Source: Gymnopus androsaceus JB14
Lineage: Eukaryota; Basidiomycota; Agaricomycetes; Agaricales; Omphalotaceae
Length of the DNA stretch: 64,000 nucleotides
NCBI GenBank assembly: GCA_009733575.1
Contig: ML769587.1
Span: 1-64,000 of the forward strand
Reading direction: 5' to 3'
Positions 1-11,589 of the stretch are shown here, in pieces (within the stretch, counting starts at the first letter, position 1; each line of letters opens with the position of its first letter). The notes under the pieces were generated by a model. It did not search any database. It had not been told where the DNA came from and saw only the letters and a list, made by a program, of their open reading frames with translations. Made by a program: the position numbers and the translations under genes.

Positions 1-373
1 ACAGCGTTATTCCGAAGATACTTGAACTGGTCGACGAGAATCTGCGTAGCCTTTTCTGCGATAGTTGCGGTAGAGATTGGCAGGGCTCGTTGGCAAGAAA
101 GTTGCCGTAGTCGGTTGCGGATAGTTGGGTACGGAAGTCTGCTCAAAATAAAAGGGATTTGTACCGGTATTTAGTATGAGGATGGCTAACTGGGCTGACC
201 TTCGAGACTCTCGCATTGAGTAAGGTTGGCGTAGTGAGATTAGGTGAGAATCCCAGCTTTGTAGCCTCGGACTGTGCCTTCTAGGAATCCACCGTCGACC
301 TAGGAAGTAATCAATATCTGCATGTCCAAGGAGAAGAGTACTGCTTTGGTACATTGAATAAAAGAGCTTCCAT
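1..373 (-). pseudogene. VMA6 (V-ATPase subunit d) 5' end, copy 1, partial
   Basis: The minus strand from the ATG at 373 carries the first exons of V-ATPase V0 subunit d, as in the full copy at 33.1-34.4 kb. The start MEALLFN, an intron, [16 protein letters not shown] and the exon around [18 protein letters not shown] are visible. The window edge cuts it at the exon for VEPLSK, so the rest may lie outside. Relative to the full copy there is a one-base loss near position 88 (run of G) and another small indel near 252, so the frame is broken as written. Either a truncated duplicate or sequence error. Confidence 0.7.
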
Positions 374-451
374 CGCGGTACAGAAGAGAGAGTCAAATAG
401 CGAGAGTTCCCACACTCAATAAATAATAAAACTCTACTTTAAACTTCCATC
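374..451. promoter_or_regulatory. Divergent VMA6/G-patch promoter, copy 1
   Basis: This 78-bp gap separates the divergent start codons of a VMA6 copy (minus) and a G-patch copy (plus). It is almost identical to 34378-34457, so the short shared promoter was duplicated with its genes. It is AT-rich just before the plus-strand ATG. No classical TATA box is assigned. Confidence 0.5.
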
Positions 452-1140
452 ATGGCCACAACGGCTTTTACGATTTACTCTCATTACGACCCACAGGATA
501 GAGAATTCCTCGAACTAGAAACTGGCCAAGCTACTACTGACGCTGATTCGGCGACGGATGAAGTAGTCTGGCAATCCGAAGCTGTTAAAGCTTTCAAACG
601 AAAGCAAGCTCCTCCGCCGAAAGCCGCGTCTAAATCTACTCTCGATTGGACTCGCAGCTCGAAATCCTCGCTAGATTCTTCTAGTAACAATGAAATTTCT
701 GGCTGGTATCGTTCTGTGGTTCCTTCGGCTCCGAGTCCGAGACCAAATCCGAGTCGGACTCAATCCACAGAACCCAAGCCACATCCACATCCTCATACTC
801 CAGTGCGGAATCAGAACCAGAAACCAACCGAGAACGATTGGTTTTTCCAAAAAGTTCTTTCTTCCTCTTCCAATCCCTCTGCGACGACTCCTGCTCCTTC
901 CCTCGCAGACATGCTCGCTCGAAATCCGCCTCCATCTCCAACCCAATCTCCCTTCAAGCCTCCAGTATGTCTCGCACTAGGACCGTCCAATAAGGTTGGC
1001 CTATGCTGCAGAATTCTGGTTGGAACGAAGGTGAAGCGTTGGGTTTGCAAATGGATTCTGGTAAGAGTAAGGGCAAGGGCAAGGGTAAAAGTATGGTCAA
1101 GCAGGAAGAAATCCAAGTTGATCTGGTAGGAGACGGAGAG
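452..1140 (+). pseudogene. G-patch protein gene, copy 1, 3'-truncated
   Basis: Open from the ATG, the first ~185 codons match the N-terminal two thirds of the GPANK1-like gene at 34458-35529: an acidic start MATTAFTIYSHYDPQDRE, then a Ser/Pro-rich region. This copy keeps the frame that the other loses near 34630 and 34880. A small deletion near 990 shifts the frame at the G-patch start (SNKVGLCC instead of SNKGWAML). Homology stops abruptly after the codons for GDGEITE, where unrelated sequence begins, so the G-patch core and the C-terminal conserved tail are missing. It cannot make a complete product. Confidence 0.75.
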
Positions 1141-1262
1141 ATTACTGAAGGAAATACAAATTTTAGAGAAAACTGAGTAGGTTCACAACCAACGGAGTAC
1201 GTTTTGATGTAAGAGTAAGCTGAGAAAGTAGATAATTGAGTAGGAGTGGAATTTTCCGTGAA
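1141..1262. other. Junction sequence between G-patch and VMA6 pieces
   Basis: About 120 bp follow the break in the G-patch copy and precede the next VMA6 fragment. I see no coding potential and no second copy of it elsewhere in the window. It may be filler at a rearrangement breakpoint. Confidence 0.3.
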
Positions 1263-1612
1263 AAATAACGTCATAAGAATGACTTTGTCAATCATGTATC
1301 CGTACCTGCGGAGAGCAAGAGCAGTAAGTCGAAACCAAACCACATCCCTCAAATCCAAGCCCATACGCACGTAACATAATCCAAAAACTTGCTCAAAGGT
1401 TCCACAGCGTTATTCCGAAGATACTTGAACTGGTCGACGAGAATCTGCGTAGCCTTTTCTGCGATAGTTGCGGTAGAGATTGGCAAGGGCTCGTTGGCGA
1501 GAAAGTTGCCATAGTCGGTTGCGGATAGTTGGGTATGGAGGTCTGCAAGAAATCAAAGCGATTTAGATAAATAGAATAGTGAGAAATGGCGACCTTCGGT
1601 GAGATTCATTCA
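1263..1612 (-). pseudogene. VMA6 fragment, copy 2 (internal exons)
   Basis: On the minus strand this piece holds the VMA6 exon around [18 protein letters not shown]...VEPLSK (about 1400-1545), the following intron and the start of the next exon (RYGYMIDKVILMT, about 1270-1310). Homology then ends. The 5' exons are replaced by block M at about 1610. It is an internal gene fragment with no start or end. Confidence 0.7.
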
Positions 1613-3009
1613 TTCAGAGTCGTGGTGGCTGCGAATTAAACGTCCCCGGTCCGACAGAGCCGGCTAGTTCATCTCGAACTATCAAGCTATCTTTCTCCTT
1701 TCCTTCGAAGTTAAAGATTCTTCAGATCGGCCATTTCATCTCCTCTCGAATCTCGACTCTATTAACCTGTTTTAGCGGCACCATAGATTGGCGATCGCAT
1801 TGGCAACAAAGCAATTTGGACGCAAATGGCTGCAGCTAAAGATAGATAGATACTGCCCAGGATTTTGCGATGGCTGTAGGTAAGCTCATATCCATTTTCG
1901 TGTTTGAATCTTCCTACGGATTGGAATCTAATCGTTTTCTTTCCAACGCAAAGCCCTCAACATCGACGAAGCAACAGACGTGACTCGATACGACTCAATA
2001 ATTCCGACGCTCACATTCCTCAAGGTATCTTTATTTTGTCTTTCACTTTGAAGTATATAATAGTTTTGACATTGCGCTTTAGGTACTTAAATGGTAAGTA
2101 AAGCCGGTCCCTGGATTTCCTCGACTCAATTCATCATTTCCAGTGTTCAGTGTTCTCGAATCATCTGCCCTAGATGAACAACTCCATAACATCACCGGAA
2201 CACTTTGCAGTGTTGAACGTCTTGTAGCATAAGAAGATGGGAATTGACCTCAAGGTACGGTTTTCTACCGAGCAACGTTGGATTAAGGCTAAGAAGGAAG
2301 TGATACTTTCCGCAGGGCCAGTTGGGTCTCCACATATTCTGATTATTCAAACGCGAATCCACTGAATCTACCCAACCATTTCTTTTGTTCATTGGCTAGT
2401 TGCGAGTGGGAGAAGAGTCGCTTAACGGAAATTCATTAACGATCAATTCAAGGCCTCGGATTGCGAGAACCATAACGGGATGGAATTCGAGACAGTAGCA
2501 CCGGCAGTTACTCATCCTCACTCCTTCGTCATCTCTCCCGCCTCCGTCTCTCTCCTCCCTTTCGCTTCTCCTTCATCTCGTTGGGGTCCAGGCGAAGCTA
2601 TAGGATACGTCTGATCATCGTACTTCCCCTTGTTTGTCGACTGCGATGCGGTACAAAGGCAATTAGGCAATACGGCTGGTGCGATATCGACGTTGTAAAA
2701 GCGAATGTCGACTCCCAAGCCGTATCATCTATTGCGTCCAAACGTGTCCTGGTGAAAGCTGAAGTATTGAGAGTCGGGGCAGGAATCTGGTGGGAGGAGA
2801 GGAGAGAAGGAGAGGGAGAGGAATTGGGATCGAGCATTTCGGATATTAGAAGTCAGAAGAGCTGCTGGAATGTATTTGATCCGGAAATCAATGCACCACT
2901 CCGACAGACGGAGACGATGGGCTCAACTATCGACTCCTTCCAATGTTCGGAGTTGTCGGAGGACTATCAGACCGGGTTGGGTGGGCGGAGGCGACGTACT
3001 GGACAGAGT
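1613..3009. repeat. Block M, copy 1
   Basis: This ~1.4-kb block recurs at about 6259-7690, 12621-13655 and 25333-26370, and its first ~370 bp recur in the 507-bp repeats at 15202 and 20772. Landmarks are the CGGTCCGACAGAGCCGGCT string, a possible mini-exon ATGGCTGTAG followed by a GTAAGC donor, a short open stretch LNIDEATDVTRYDS, the GMC scrap listed separately, and a pyrimidine-rich segment. The open stretches are interrupted in every copy and I do not recognise a gene apart from the scrap. It usually precedes the NLR promoter block, but here it runs into a VMA6 fragment. Confidence 0.65.
2237..2365 (+). pseudogene. GMC oxidoreductase scrap, copy 1
   Basis: A 42-codon open stretch contains AKKEVILSAGPVGSPHIL. 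This matches the GMC (glucose-methanol-choline) FAD-oxidoreductase signature region, in which a [GS]-[PSTA]-x2-[ST]-[PS]-x-[LIVM]2 core is followed by SG. The core is present here but the SG is replaced by QT and a stop follows soon after. No FAD-binding N-terminus or catalytic His/Asn is nearby. It is a relic carried inside block M. Confidence 0.5.
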
Positions 3010-3295
3010 TAGTATAGGAATGCTTGGAGGTCGTCGAGGTCGGAGGCAGAGAGTTAGTCTCGGAAGTAAGGGGGCTAGAAAGAAGTAGGTAAGTAGAATG
3101 AAGGTAGCCAAACGCACCGAGTGGTGTTTCTTTACCAAAACACTTTGGTATAATTCTTCCACACTGGAGGTACACAAAGTGCAGGCATAGACTCGAATAC
3201 GCCAACGGGATGACAGCGTTCAATGAGCTCATGCGTATCTCGTTCATACAGCGTCCCGGTAATGCAGAGGAATGACATTGGTCGAATTTCATCCG
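3010..3295 (-). pseudogene. VMA6 fragment, copy 3 (middle exons)
   Basis: The minus strand encodes scrambled-frame matches to the VMA6 middle region: [17 protein letters not shown] (as [11 protein letters not shown] in a shifted frame), [10 protein letters not shown], and the part leading to the acidic SDLDD segment near 3020-3060. Several small indels break the frame. It is flanked by block M on the left and the NmrA-like gene promoter on the right. Confidence 0.6.
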
Positions 3296-3556
3296 CTGAT
3301 TAATCGTGTATTTTTTGAGTAGTAACAGGAAGTCGGAAGCAGATCGGAGGAGTTCTACTGAATAGGCGTATGTTCGTTACACTGATGTCAAGCCTCAATT
3401 GACGCGTCTTCATCTTCTTATCGAAAAGGATTGGTAAGGTAGAGAAAAGATGTGTAAGAGAATAAGAGGATGAGGTAGTTGGCAAGAAACAGCATGAAGA
3501 GGTAGGTATATAACTTAGACTCGCTGCCTCGAACTTCCTAAATATTATCGCCCACG
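3296..3556. promoter_or_regulatory. Upstream region of the NmrA-like gene
   Basis: This stretch lies between the VMA6 fragment and the next start codon. It contains no gene I can support. It should hold the promoter of the gene at 3557; a GTATATAA sequence at about 3505-3512 is TATA-like. Confidence 0.35.
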
Positions 3557-4579
3557 ATGCATCTTATCATTGGTACAGGAAAAGTCTCACTCCCTCTCGC
3601 TCAGCTCTTTCACGCCTCCAACATCCCTGCGATCTCCACCAATCGCTCCGGAAGTATCCCTTCTCCATTTACCGGTGTTGCATTCGATTGGAATGATCCC
3701 TCGACCTATGATAATGCCTTTTCTCGTGCAGAGGCAGCGTCGGACGCTATACACTGTATCTTCATGACGGCTCCTTTCACTGTTCATATGCTCCCCGCTA
3801 TGAAGCCTTTTCTCGATTTCGCTGCCAAGGAAAAGGGCATGAAACGGCTTGTCTTGCTTGGCGGTAGCATGAGACCTCGGGGTGACCCTATTCATGGCGC
3901 AGTCCACAACTATCTTGTGGAACTAGGGGTTGAATATGCAGTCATTAGGCCTTCGTGGTTCTTCCGTATGTAATGCTTTCATTGTTTGTGCTACGTGCAT
4001 GTCCCTGTCAGGAGAGTAACCTTTTTTTTTTTTTGCAGAGAACTTTCAACCGGGTGTAATCTACGGCGACCCCGAAAGGGGTGTGGTCATATCCACTACG
4101 GGCTCTGCCAAAGTTGGGTTCGTCGACGCGCGAGATATTGCAGATGCTGCGTTCCGTGCCATGACTGACAAGGAACCATTGAACGGGTCATACATTGTGT
4201 TCGGCCCCGAGCTGCTCACTTACGCAGATGTAAGACTTTTCAAAATGATTATTTTCTTGGACTTACATAATTATTCTTCCCTCCTCCCGTTTCTTAGATC
4301 GCCAAAATTCTCTCATCCGTCTCCGGGAGGACCATCACTCATTGCAACCTTTCTTACAAAGAATTCAAAGAGCAGGCAATGCGAGTGATACCGGAGCCGT
4401 TTGCCGAGGCATTGGCGGATCTTGAAGGTATGCTCAGAGCTGGAACTGAAGAGAGGCTTTTCCTTGATGGACCTTCTGCTGGAGACGGAAAGGATAAGGA
4501 GGAGATTTGGAAAGGAAAAAGAACATTTCAGAGTTATGCTGAAGAAATCAAGGATGCTTGGACGAAACAAGTAATGTAA
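3557..4579 (+). CDS. NmrA/EasG-like NAD(P)-binding oxidoreductase
   Basis: Three exons (3557-3965, 4039-4229, 4298-4579) join in frame into 293 residues. The N-terminus MHLIIGTGKVSLPLA is a Rossmann dinucleotide-binding loop. Later KRLVLLGGSMRP, VIRPSWFFQNF and GFVDARDIADAAFRAM match the NmrA/EasG (festuclavine dehydrogenase-like) branch of atypical short-chain reductases. The family includes ergot-alkaloid enzymes and many uncharacterised reductases. No other biosynthetic gene is adjacent, so the substrate is unknown. Intron 1 has a long T-run before TTGCAG. It has no second copy in the window and all exons are open, unlike the blocks around it. Confidence 0.85.
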
Positions 4580-5250
4580 TAAGTCCCAAATGAAATGCAA
4601 GGGAAGCACGTACACAAACACCACATACAGCAAGTATGTGGGAATGTACATACTTCACATAAATAAGTGCACAGGGGATTAGAAGATTTAGGCGCTTTCA
4701 AACGAATTTTCCTGTATTGCTTCATCGGCTTGAGCACTAGTTTAATTCTCCAATGATCTACAGACTACTTGACACTCGGTGTGCATATGTATATAGACAC
4801 TCAAAGAGCAAGAATGGGAAGCACAATCTATTAGTGCTGCCGCGAACCTCATGAACCCAAAGTTCACTTTCAAGTTGCTGAAGGTTCGTACCTGTACCGA
4901 ACCTCCGAGCCTCAGTTGTCTTGAGCCATCGTTTTTCCACAAGAAAAGAGGTCAAAGCGTAACATATTAGCAAATAAAAGTAGTAGCGCCGATTTCCGAA
5001 ATGAATGAATCACTTTCAGAAGGAACTTAGTGTCCACGGTGAAAGAATCAGTAGACAATGTCTACGGGTATTACGCCGCGTGCTTCAGCAGTTCCATCGA
5101 AACGATATTGATCTCATACTCGTACTCCAGGAACAAACTGGCGCCGCGCTGCTGAACCGCTTACGGTTCAGGAAATAATAACAAGCTATATCATGCATAT
5201 GAACTCCACCATAGTAAGTATGTATTCATCACTGTAGAATCCATATGCAT
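4580..5250. other. Intergenic, no gene seen
   Basis: Between the oxidoreductase and VMA6 copy 4 I see only short chance reading frames. There is no tRNA-like fold I could recognise. The right end (from about 5225) matches the sequence just 3' of VMA6 in copies 5 and 6, so the duplication boundary lies near there. Confidence 0.4.
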
Positions 5251-6258
5251 TCAAGTAAAACGTAGAGTAAAAGGTATGAAACAGCTAGTCCGTCGCCCCT
5301 CAAGAGTTGGGAGAGGATGCCGCTGCCTGCGTCGTCCCCGTTGGAAGCGCCTCGTGTGCACCAGCATCCGAGAAAAACTGCCTATACTCGCCAGCATTCT
5401 CGCATACCATCCTAACCTGATCGATCTCATCCGCTTTAGCAAGTTGGTTATTCCACTCAGGGAACAACCTTCCAATGTTCGGAAAGAGTTTGGCTCGCTC
5501 CTCTTTCGATAAATCAGAGTTGAACGAATTTATAGTGATATTGAGCGTGGTCGATCGGCCTCGAAGGAGAGGATGCGGGTCATGACGTCCGAGGTGGAAC
5601 CACCGAGGGAGAGGCAGTAGGAGTAGAAGTCTTCGAGGTAGCTTTTGTAGACGGTGTTTCGGATGATTTCGATGGTGATATCGTCGAGGTCTGAGGCAGA
5701 GAGGCAGTCTCGGAAGTAGGGAGCTATACAGCGCACGAGCGAGTAGGACGAAGGTAGAATAAGGTCCAAACGCACCGAGTGGTATGAGTCTTCCACGTTG
5801 GAGGCTATACAGAGGGCAGGCATAGACTCGAATACGCCCAATGGATGACATCGTTCAATCAGCTCATGCGTATCACGTTCGTGTAGCGTCCCGGTAATGA
5901 GAAGAATGACATTGTCAATCATGTATCCGTACCTGCGGAGAGCAAGGCTGGTACGTCGAAACCAAAACCTTTCCCAAACTCGATTTCCAAACTCATATGC
6001 ATGTAATATAATCCAAAAATTTGCTCAAAGGTTCTACGGTGTCATTCCGAAGATACTTGAACTGGTCGACGAGAATCTGAGTGGCCTTTTCGACGATGGT
6101 TGCGGTAGAGATTGGCAGGGGCTCGTTGGCGAGAGAGTTGCCATAGTCGGTTGTGGATAGTTGGGTACGAGATTCTGAGCGGAATCAAAGCGATTTAGAT
6201 AAATAGAATAATCAGAAATGGCTAGCTGACGACTAGCTGACCTTCGAGACTCGCCCAT
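5251..6258 (-). pseudogene. VMA6 copy 4, with deleted C-terminus and altered 5' end
   Basis: The minus strand carries most VMA6 exons: FLANEPLP..., [53 protein letters not shown] and [19 protein letters not shown] sequence. Compared with the full copy, about 190 bp of the last exon are missing near 5300: the ATG-distal flank joins directly to the codons before QLEDRFF, removing about 60 residues that include the conserved [16 protein letters not shown] end. The 5' end at about 6230 passes into block M instead of exon 1. It is a non-functional duplicate by content. Confidence 0.75.
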
Positions 6259-7690
6259 TAGTGAGATTCATTCATTCACATGATTCTATATTATATATAT
6301 GTCACCGGTCCGACAGAGCCGGCTAGTTCATCCAAGCTATCTTTCTCCTTTCCTTCGAAGTTCAAGATTCTTCAGATCGGCCATTTCATCTCCTCTCGAA
6401 TCTCGACTCTATTAACCTGTTATAGCGGCACACATAGATTGGCGATCGCATTGGCAACAAAGCAATTTGGACGCAAATGGCTGCAGCTAAAGATAGATAG
6501 ATAGATACTGCCCAGGATTTTGCGATGGCTGTAGGTAAGCTCATATCCATTTTCGTGTTTGACTCTTCCTACGGATTGGAATCTAATCGTTTTCTTTCCA
6601 ACGCAAAGCCCTCAACATCGACGAAGCAACAGACGTGACTCGATACGACTCAATCAATTCCGACGCTCACATTCCTCAAGGTATCTTTATTTTGTCTTTC
6701 ACTTTGAAGTATATAATAGTTATTGACATTGCGCTTTAGGTAATGGTAAGTAAAGCCGGTCCCTTGGATTTCCTCGACTCAACTTCATCATTTTCAGTGT
6801 TCATGTGATCATCCGAAACAGATCTGCCCTAGATGAACAACTGCATAACATCTCACTGGAACACTCTGCAGTGTGAACGTCTTGTAGCAGTAAGAAGGAT
6901 GGAATTGACCTCAAGGTACGGTTTTCTACCGAGCAACGTTGGATTAAGGCTAAGAAGGAAGTGATACTTTCCGCAGGGCCAGTTGGGTCTCCACATATTC
7001 TGATTATTCAAACGCGAATCCACTCAATCTACCCAACCGTTTCTTTCGTTCATCGGCTAGCTGTGGAGTGGCGGGAGAGCTTTCATTAACGGTCAACTCA
7101 AAGCCTCGGATTGCGAGAACGATAACGGGATGGAATTCGAGACAGTAGCACCGGCAGTTACTCATCCTTCCACTCCTTCGTCATCTCTCCCGCCTCCGTC
7201 TCTCTCCTCCCTTTCGCTTCTCCTTCATCTCGTTGGGGTCCAGGCGAAGCTATAGGATACGCTGATCATCGTACTTCCCCTTGTTTGTCGACTGCGATGC
7301 GGTACAAAGGCAATTAGGCAATACGGTGGTGCGATATCGACGTTGTAAAAGCGAATGTCGACTCCCAAGCCGTATCATCTATTGCGTCCAAACGTGTCCT
7401 GGTGAAAGCTGAAGTATTGAGAGTCGGGGCAGGAATCTGGTGGGAGGAGAGGAGAGAAGGAGAGGGAGAGGAATTGGGATCGGATTTCGGATATTAGAAG
7501 TCAGAAGAGCTGCTGGAAATGTATTTGATCCGGAAACAATGCACCACTCCGACAGACGGAGACGATGGGCTCAACTATCGACTCCTCCAATGTTCGGAGT
7601 TGTCGGAGGAAAGCCACCTATCAGACCGGGTTGGGTGGGCGGAGGCGACGTACTGGACAGAATCAGTATAGTAATGCACAGTGAGTAGTG
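6259..7690. repeat. Block M, copy 2
   Basis: The order and sequence are as in copy 1. A GMC scrap lies at about 6899-7040, but it has lost one base near its start, and the stop codon seen in copy 1 is TCA here. At the right end the block continues without a break into the NLR promoter block. No complete gene is present. Confidence 0.6.
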
Positions 7691-8406
7691 TTCGCTGTTT
7701 CATTACCTTTCTCTAGCTCCAACACTAACCATCCTTCTGCCTCCCTCCTCTTCCTCCTTAACCCATTATTTTTGCTTCGCTCCGATCCCTCCGCATAGCT
7801 CGCCTTATTTATGGTTCTACTGGGGTTAAGGCTCGTGTTGGTAGTACCTGGGTGCGGTCGGTACAGAACCCTGGTGCGGGTGCTGGAGCTAGTCTGGCCA
7901 TGACCTGCGACTATTACTAGTCCTGTACGGGTGGTCTGGTTAAACCGTCAGAGTGTTCCTCAGATAATTCGGAGCTGTTGAAGGAGGAGAATGGGATTGG
8001 GATTGGGATTGGTGCCGGAGGCCATTGCAGTGGAGGTCGAGGAAGCTGGGAGGCGGATGTGGTGTTCGTCTCGTCTTTGTGGAATGATACTAGTTAGAGA
8101 GAAGAGTGAGACAGAGATCATCGTTATTGTTACGGAAAGAAGTCAGAAGTTCGAGTACGTATGTGTATGTACATGACATGTTTAGAATAGTTTTGCTTAG
8201 GATGTTTATGACTTGATTTTGGAAGTCATAAGGAGGGCTAAAGGATTGCTTCGTCCTTCCGGACCGGATTTGGTCTGTCGGAAGATCATCTTCGGCATCG
8301 GCCATGCACGCCGGCGACACGACACCGATCTTATGTGCCTCGTTGTTTCCTGCCCTCGGCCTCATTGTTAACTTGTTCCTTGACCTTCATCTTCGATCTC
8401 TCCACC
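7691..8406 (+). promoter_or_regulatory. NLR promoter/5' block, copy A
   Basis: About 700 bp precede the NLR start codon and recur, with small differences, at 13656-14369 and 26371-27074. A short open stretch ending GAGASLAMTCDYY (to about 7919) occurs in all three, but I do not recognise it. The region presumably holds the NLR promoter and 5' UTR. Sequence just before the ATG is pyrimidine-rich (TCGATCTCTCCACC). Confidence 0.45.
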
Positions 8407-11400
8407 ATGTCCTCGACTAACGCACAACAAGCTTCCGACAGAATGGCAATGACAAAGGATCTCAGCACTGATGTATTGAGCGTTCTCAAACTGGCGAAAG
8501 AAGTCACCACTGGACTAGGGATGTTCGGGATCGAGCCTGCCCTTAATGGTGTGCTGGCGGTTTGTGAAATGGTCCAGGTGAGTAGAATGTATGATTCTAG
8601 GAGACCTTCAAGCTGATGTTATGGTTTGAAGAATATGAAGAGCAACAAGAAAGATTTGCCTAAACTTAAGGAAAAAATCAACAATTTTATAACCGCCCTC
8701 CTACTGAACAACAACAATAACAATGTTCCGGCTGAACTTTATAAGCGTTTGCAAAATCTATCTGAGTATGATGATCATCAATACATATCTCCAGCATCAA
8801 ATACTCATTCTTTACATAATATAGTGCATTGCAGAAGATTGCCAAGGACTGCACACCTCTTGCCAGCAAGGGTAGAATCAGGCAGTTTCTCCAGGCTAAT
8901 GATACCAAAGTCAAGATTGAAGATATCAGACAGTCTGTCAGAGATGCATTGCAAGAGTTCTCTGTATGTTAACATTCCATTTTGAGATGAAATTAAACGT
9001 TAATTTATCTCCCAAGTTCCATGGTGGTATTTCTATCCAGATAGTCATCAATGATATTCAAAAAAGAACTAGAGACACTCAGAAAACAGGCATGTATTGT
9101 TTATTTAATATCACCAATACTTCCTTCCATGCTAACAAGAAGGACTATTCAGTGAAACTCCATTTCCTCATTGACCAGCTCAGTGTTGCTCCTGCCAGGT
9201 TTGATGCTGCAGACACTCCTTCTGCTTGTTTGGAAGGAACTCGTGAACAGCTTCTGAAAGACTTGCACAACTGTGCTCTAGGAGGCCTTGGTTCAGGGAA
9301 GCAGATCATTTGGATACATGGAACACCTGGACGTGGTAAATCAACCATTGCCAAGTCACTTGCTATAAGGCTCCATGAAGAAAATGCACTTGCAGCATCA
9401 TTCTTCTTCTCACGAAGCCATGAGTCCAGGAGCAATTTCAATAATGTGTTCTGTACTATTGCATGTCAAATTGCAATTTTCAACCAACAGTTTCGCAATA
9501 TCCTGGTAGATATTTTGGAGCAGGATGATCAGCTGGGACATGCAACTCCTGGCATCCAGCTCAAGAAGCTCATTATTGATCCTTTGTCTAAGCTTCCAAA
9601 GATACAAGATCCCTGGGTCTTGGTCTTTGATGCACTAGATGAGTGTGCTGCAGGAACTGAACTCTTGGAGTTGCTTTGTGAAGAAATAGGCAATCTGCCT
9701 ATTAATCTGCATATCATATTCACCAGTCGTCCAGAGCACCCAATCTGCATGTGGTTCCATAAAGACCCCTTGAAATCCTCCACATATGTTATTATTCTTG
9801 ATGATGTTGATGAAGGAGTTGTGTCCAAGGATATCTTGCAGTACCTGGAGTATAATCTTGCAGGTGATGGGAAAAAGGCACATAAAGAACCTCTAGCAAA
9901 TCCTGAACAGCTCAATCTCTTGGCTGATCGTGCTCAGGGGCTCTTTATCTATGCCTCCACAACCATCAAGCATATACGTGATCAGCTCGGATATCCACCA
10001 GCTGAATCAATTGGCCAAATTCTCAAACTTGATTCTGGCCTGATTGATGATCTCTATGATCATATTCTTCATGGGCTCATCCCGGAGGGCAATGTAAATC
10101 TGATTAAGAAGTATCAGAAAATCATGGGAGCACTTTTACATCTTCAAGAGCCTCTCAGCATTCCATTACTCTCAAAGCTTCTTGGCTATGATGAGGATGT
10201 TGCTGTTGAAGCCATGTTACAGCGAATGAGTGCAGTTCTAATTATGCCAGAAAACAAGGATGATGTTGTCCGCATTGCCCATTTATCTTTCTGGGAATAT
10301 GCAACATCCAGAGGAATCAGAAGGGTTGAGCATCCCAAATTCAAATATCGGCCTGAGCTGGATTTGGATGCAAGCAAACATCATGAATCTCTCCTTCATG
10401 CTACTTTATCTGTCATGAGGGCAGAGTTGAAGTTCAATATCTGTAACCTTGAGTCCTCCTTTCTGGCTAATCACCAAGTGGAGAACCTTCAAGTACTCAG
10501 TAACAGATACATTGAAGGGCATCTGTCCTATTCATGTAGATTTTGGTCAGCTCACTTGAATGAGCTTAGAACTGTGAACTCTATTTCTTTGGGACACGAT
10601 TTAAAGGATTTCTTGGAGAAAAGGTTTCTATGGTGGCTAGAGGTCATAAGCATTCTTAAGCAGGTGGATACTGCAGCATTAGCAATTCTATCAATTGCAG
10701 ACTGGAGCAAGGTATTAATTCATGATTATTATAATGCAAGCTTAAATAACTTTCAGATAATAACAGGATAGAAATGATGAGTTGGCATCTACTGCACTTG
10801 ATGCTGTCAGTTTCATCCGCACTTTTGGCAGTGCAATATCCCACAGTGCTCCTCATATCTATATATCAGCTTTACCCTTCATGTCCAATGACACTCCTAG
10901 AATCTGGAGGAACTTTGCAGGCATATATATCCAAAGAAGTTATCTCTAGACATAGGCCTAACAAAGTAGTTGGCCTGCTATTCAGCTTAGTCTTGGCTGG
11001 TCATGCAGAGAGTGTAGAGTCTGTGGCAATCTCACCAGATGGAAAGAGAGTAGTCTCAGGCTCTATGGACAAGACTATCCGAATCTGGAATGCAGAGACT
11101 GGAGAACAAGTAGTGGAACCAATATTGGGACATACAATAGGGTTACATCTGTTGGATTCTCATCAGATGGAAAGAGAGTAGTCTCAGGCTCTATGACAAG
11201 ACTATCCGAATCTGGAATGCAGAGACTGGAGAACAAGTAGTGGAACCAATATTGGGACATACAGATGGGTTACATCTGTTGGATTCTCATCAGATGGAAA
11301 GAGAGTAGTCTCAGGCTCTATGGACAAAACTATCCGAATCTGGAATGCAGAGACTGGAGAACAAGTAGTGGAACCAATATTGGGACATACAGATGATGTT

Positions 11401-11589
11401 ACATCTGTTGGATTCTCATCAGATGGAAAGAGAGTAGTCTCAGGCTCTAGGGACGAAGACTATCCGAATCTGGAATGCAGAGACTGGAGAACAAGTAGTG
11501 GAACCAATATTGGGACATACAGATTAGTTACATCTGTTGGATTCTCATCAGATGGAAAGAGAGTAGTCTCAGGCTCTACAATCAAGTAG
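8407..11589 (+). pseudogene. NACHT-WD40 NLR gene, copy A, truncated in its WD40 array
   Basis: Exon 1 (8407-8577, MSSTNAQQASDRMAMTKDL), exon 2 from 8632 and later exons give an N-terminal helical region, then a NACHT NTPase in one long open exon. Walker A is GTPGRGKSTIA (near 9330), Walker B WVLVFDALDE (near 9620) and the sensor-like IFTSRPE (near 9720). A GC-AG intron (from about 9089 to 9151) joins QKT to VKLHFLI. A further intron follows IADWSK (about 10710-10770). Four WD40 units follow, then the array fuses to block E at about 11574 and stops after SGSTIK. Defects are a lost GT donor for intron 2, a frame break near 10925 and the truncation. NLRs of this shape act in fungal non-self recognition and cell death; that role is inferred here. 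Confidence 0.75.
10995..11574 (+). repeat. WD40 tandem array A (about 4 units)
   Basis: Units of nominally 129 bp (43 codons) read [42 protein letters not shown]. Starts of the GAATCTGGAATG landmark are at 11081, 11208, 11336 and 11466, so spacings are 127, 128 and 130 rather than 129. Units are otherwise nearly identical at the DNA level. Differences fall after GHT and between GS and DK. Confidence 0.85.

Noticed and set aside
671..1116. Minus-strand frames over the G-patch copy
   Set aside because: They are shadows of the Ser/Pro-rich coding sequence on the plus strand.
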